This document shows positions 63,048 to 64,000 of a stretch of DNA of 64,000 nt, piece by piece. Both the position numbers and the translations under genes were made by a program. The stretch is from Odoribacter sp. UBA944 (GTDB taxonomy: Bacteria > Bacteroidota > Bacteroidia > Bacteroidales > Marinifilaceae): contig DBDA01000051.1 in the NCBI GenBank assembly GCA_002293375.1, positions 1 through 64,000 of the forward strand, read 5' to 3'. The notes beneath the pieces were generated by a model. The model saw only the letters and a program-made list of their open reading frames with translations. It was not told the origin of the DNA and did no database searches. How positions within the stretch are numbered: the stretch's first letter is position 1; each line of letters opens with the position of its first letter.

Positions 63048-64000
63048 ATGAAAAAAAGCACAAAAATCGCCGTTATCGGAGGAAGCATTTTGGTCTTCAT
63101 TCTGTTAGTCGTCTGGATCGGCGGGATCGTCATCCGCTGCCAGATCGAAAAAAGATTGTCTGATATGCAGATAGAGAACTTGCGGATCACTTGCGAGGAA
63201 GTAGAGGTGAATCTTTTCCGCAGATCATTGACATTGAACGGAATCGAGATAAAAAGTGACGAACAGAACCACTCCGCTCATTCACCCATAGCCTATCTCG
63301 ACGCCCGGATCCGGCAGATATCCGGGAGCGGGATCAGTCTGAGAAAGTTGATAAACAAGGTGTTCGATTTCAAGAAGCTACTTGTCGATTCGCCGCACGC
63401 TACGGTTGTCATGCGCTCTGGTGCGACCGGCTCGGAAAAGGAAAACAGCCCGGAAAAAAAGGGATTTCCACCCATCGCGATCGGCGATTTCCGCCTGATC
63501 GACGGATCTTTTGACTGGAAGTTAATCTCCGGGAGCGACACACTGCAATGCCGCATCGCAGGGGTAAACACCGGCATGCAGAGGTTTGCTCTGGATTCCC
63601 TGCAGCGGGTGACGCTCGGCGCAAAGAGTGCGGCCGGGGTCGATTCCATCCGGTATACATTTGCAAACCGATCCTATCTGCTTGCCGTGAATTCCATACG
63701 CTGGAACGGCGCAGAACAGTACCTGTCCGTATCCGACCTGGCCCTGATCCCCCAATATTCCAAGTGGGAGTTTCCCCGGAAATCGGCCCGGAAGGCAGAT
63801 TACATGGAGCTTGGCGCCCAAAATCTCACCATCTCCGGCCTCCACACAGACCGGTTGTGGAACGACAAAACGGTGGAAGCCGACAGCCTCCACCTGAGCG
63901 CCGGTCATTTAACCAGCAGCAAAGACCGGAATGCCGACGTGCCGGTTCGTGTAAAACCCATGATCCACACCCTCATCCAACAGTTGGGGATCCCGATCGA
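63048..64000 (+). CDS. Large AsmA-like membrane-anchored protein (N-terminal part, cut by window edge)
   Basis: Open from the ATG at 63048 to the window end (317 codons seen). One N-terminal membrane helix (IAVIGGSILVFILLVVWIGG), then beta-rich sequence: LRITCEEVEVNLFRRSLTLN, FPPIAIGDFRLIDGSFDWKL. The 'helix plus repeated beta-strands defining SFDW-like segments' pattern resembles AsmA/DUF748-type proteins, which are thought to carry lipids or affect outer-membrane biogenesis. The match is by general character, not by a diagnostic motif, so the family is tentative. Confidence 0.5.
   Translation, partial: MKKSTKIAVIGGSILVFILLVVWIGGIVIRCQIEKRLSDMQIENLRITCEEVEVNLFRRSLTLNGIEIKSDEQNHSAHSPIAYLDARIRQISGSGISLRKLINKVFDFKKLLVDSPHATVVMRSGATGSEKENSPEKKGFPPIAIGDFRLIDGSFDWKLISGSDTLQCRIAGVNTGMQRFALDSLQRVTLGAKSAAGVDSIRYTFANRSYLLAVNSIRWNGAEQYLSVSDLALIPQYSKWEFPRKSARKADYMELGAQNLTISGLHTDRLWNDKTVEADSLHLSAGHLTSSKDRNADVPVRVKPMIHTLIQQLGIPI

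Noticed and set aside
1..64000. tRNA, rRNA, CRISPR arrays, insertion sequences, prophage
   Set aside because: Scanned by eye on both strands: no cloverleaf-like sequence with CCA end or TTCGANNC arm in a gap, no spaced short repeats typical of CRISPR, no transposase, integrase or phage structural protein. Weak candidates could be missed without a computed search.

Overview
The window is a 64 kb piece of a Bacteroidales-type (Bacteroidota) chromosome. The evidence is a SusC/SusD pair with its ECF sigma/FecR regulators, GldA/GldF/GldG-like ABC proteins, six-bladed beta-propeller lipoproteins, a long Rho with a disordered insert, a DUF349 protein, many S-G/A-C lipoboxes, and repeated matches to the Bacteroides sigma-ABfr promoter (TTTG, 19-21 nt, TAnnTTTG). 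I cannot name the genus from sequence alone. No rRNA, tRNA, CRISPR array, transposase or phage gene was recognised.

Layout. 0-2.6 kb: the 5' end of rsgA with a strong promoter and a structured leader, the wrecks of a sirtuin and a YdeI-like gene, and a three-gene HipB-HipS-HipT-like toxin-antitoxin operon with three evenly spaced operators. 2.6-8.3 kb: pyruvate:ferredoxin oxidoreductase and rho. 8.3-17.2 kb: an RND efflux operon (TolC, adaptor, two different permeases). 17.5-25.2 kb: an accessory region with a thioredoxin-like/DUF1573 lipoprotein, two tandem-duplicated small secreted proteins with a peritrophin-A (CBM14) cysteine pattern, four six-bladed propeller lipoproteins (the first frameshifted), and a membrane-anchored thioredoxin-like protein. 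25.2-30.9 kb: rsmG, then an AT-rich three-gene cassette (GHKL ATPase, STAS-like protein, PIN domain), then a flippase-like protein, rsmA and mgtE. 31-36.2 kb: a tricorn-like protease and a DUF349 protein. 36.2-53.1 kb: a minus-strand nutrient or peptide locus: ECF sigma, FecR, SusC with STN domain, SusD, a metallopeptidase-like lipoprotein, an ABC ATPase, two GldF-GldG fusion proteins and an M16 peptidase. 53.2-64 kb: pyrG, yidC, nrnA-like, guaA, an aspartate:alanine exchanger with aspartate 4-decarboxylase, and the start of a large AsmA-like protein.

How they work together. The sigma/anti-sigma pair should sense SusC occupancy and switch on its own import locus. AspT and AspD form a decarboxylation/antiport cycle that conserves energy. 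The propeller array looks like a surface or periplasmic module that has grown by unequal crossing-over and gene conversion. The two best candidates for something undescribed are the ATPase/STAS-like/PIN cassette at 25.9-27.7 kb, which resembles a partner-switching circuit wired to an RNase-like effector, and the animal-like CBM14 proteins paired with the propellers.
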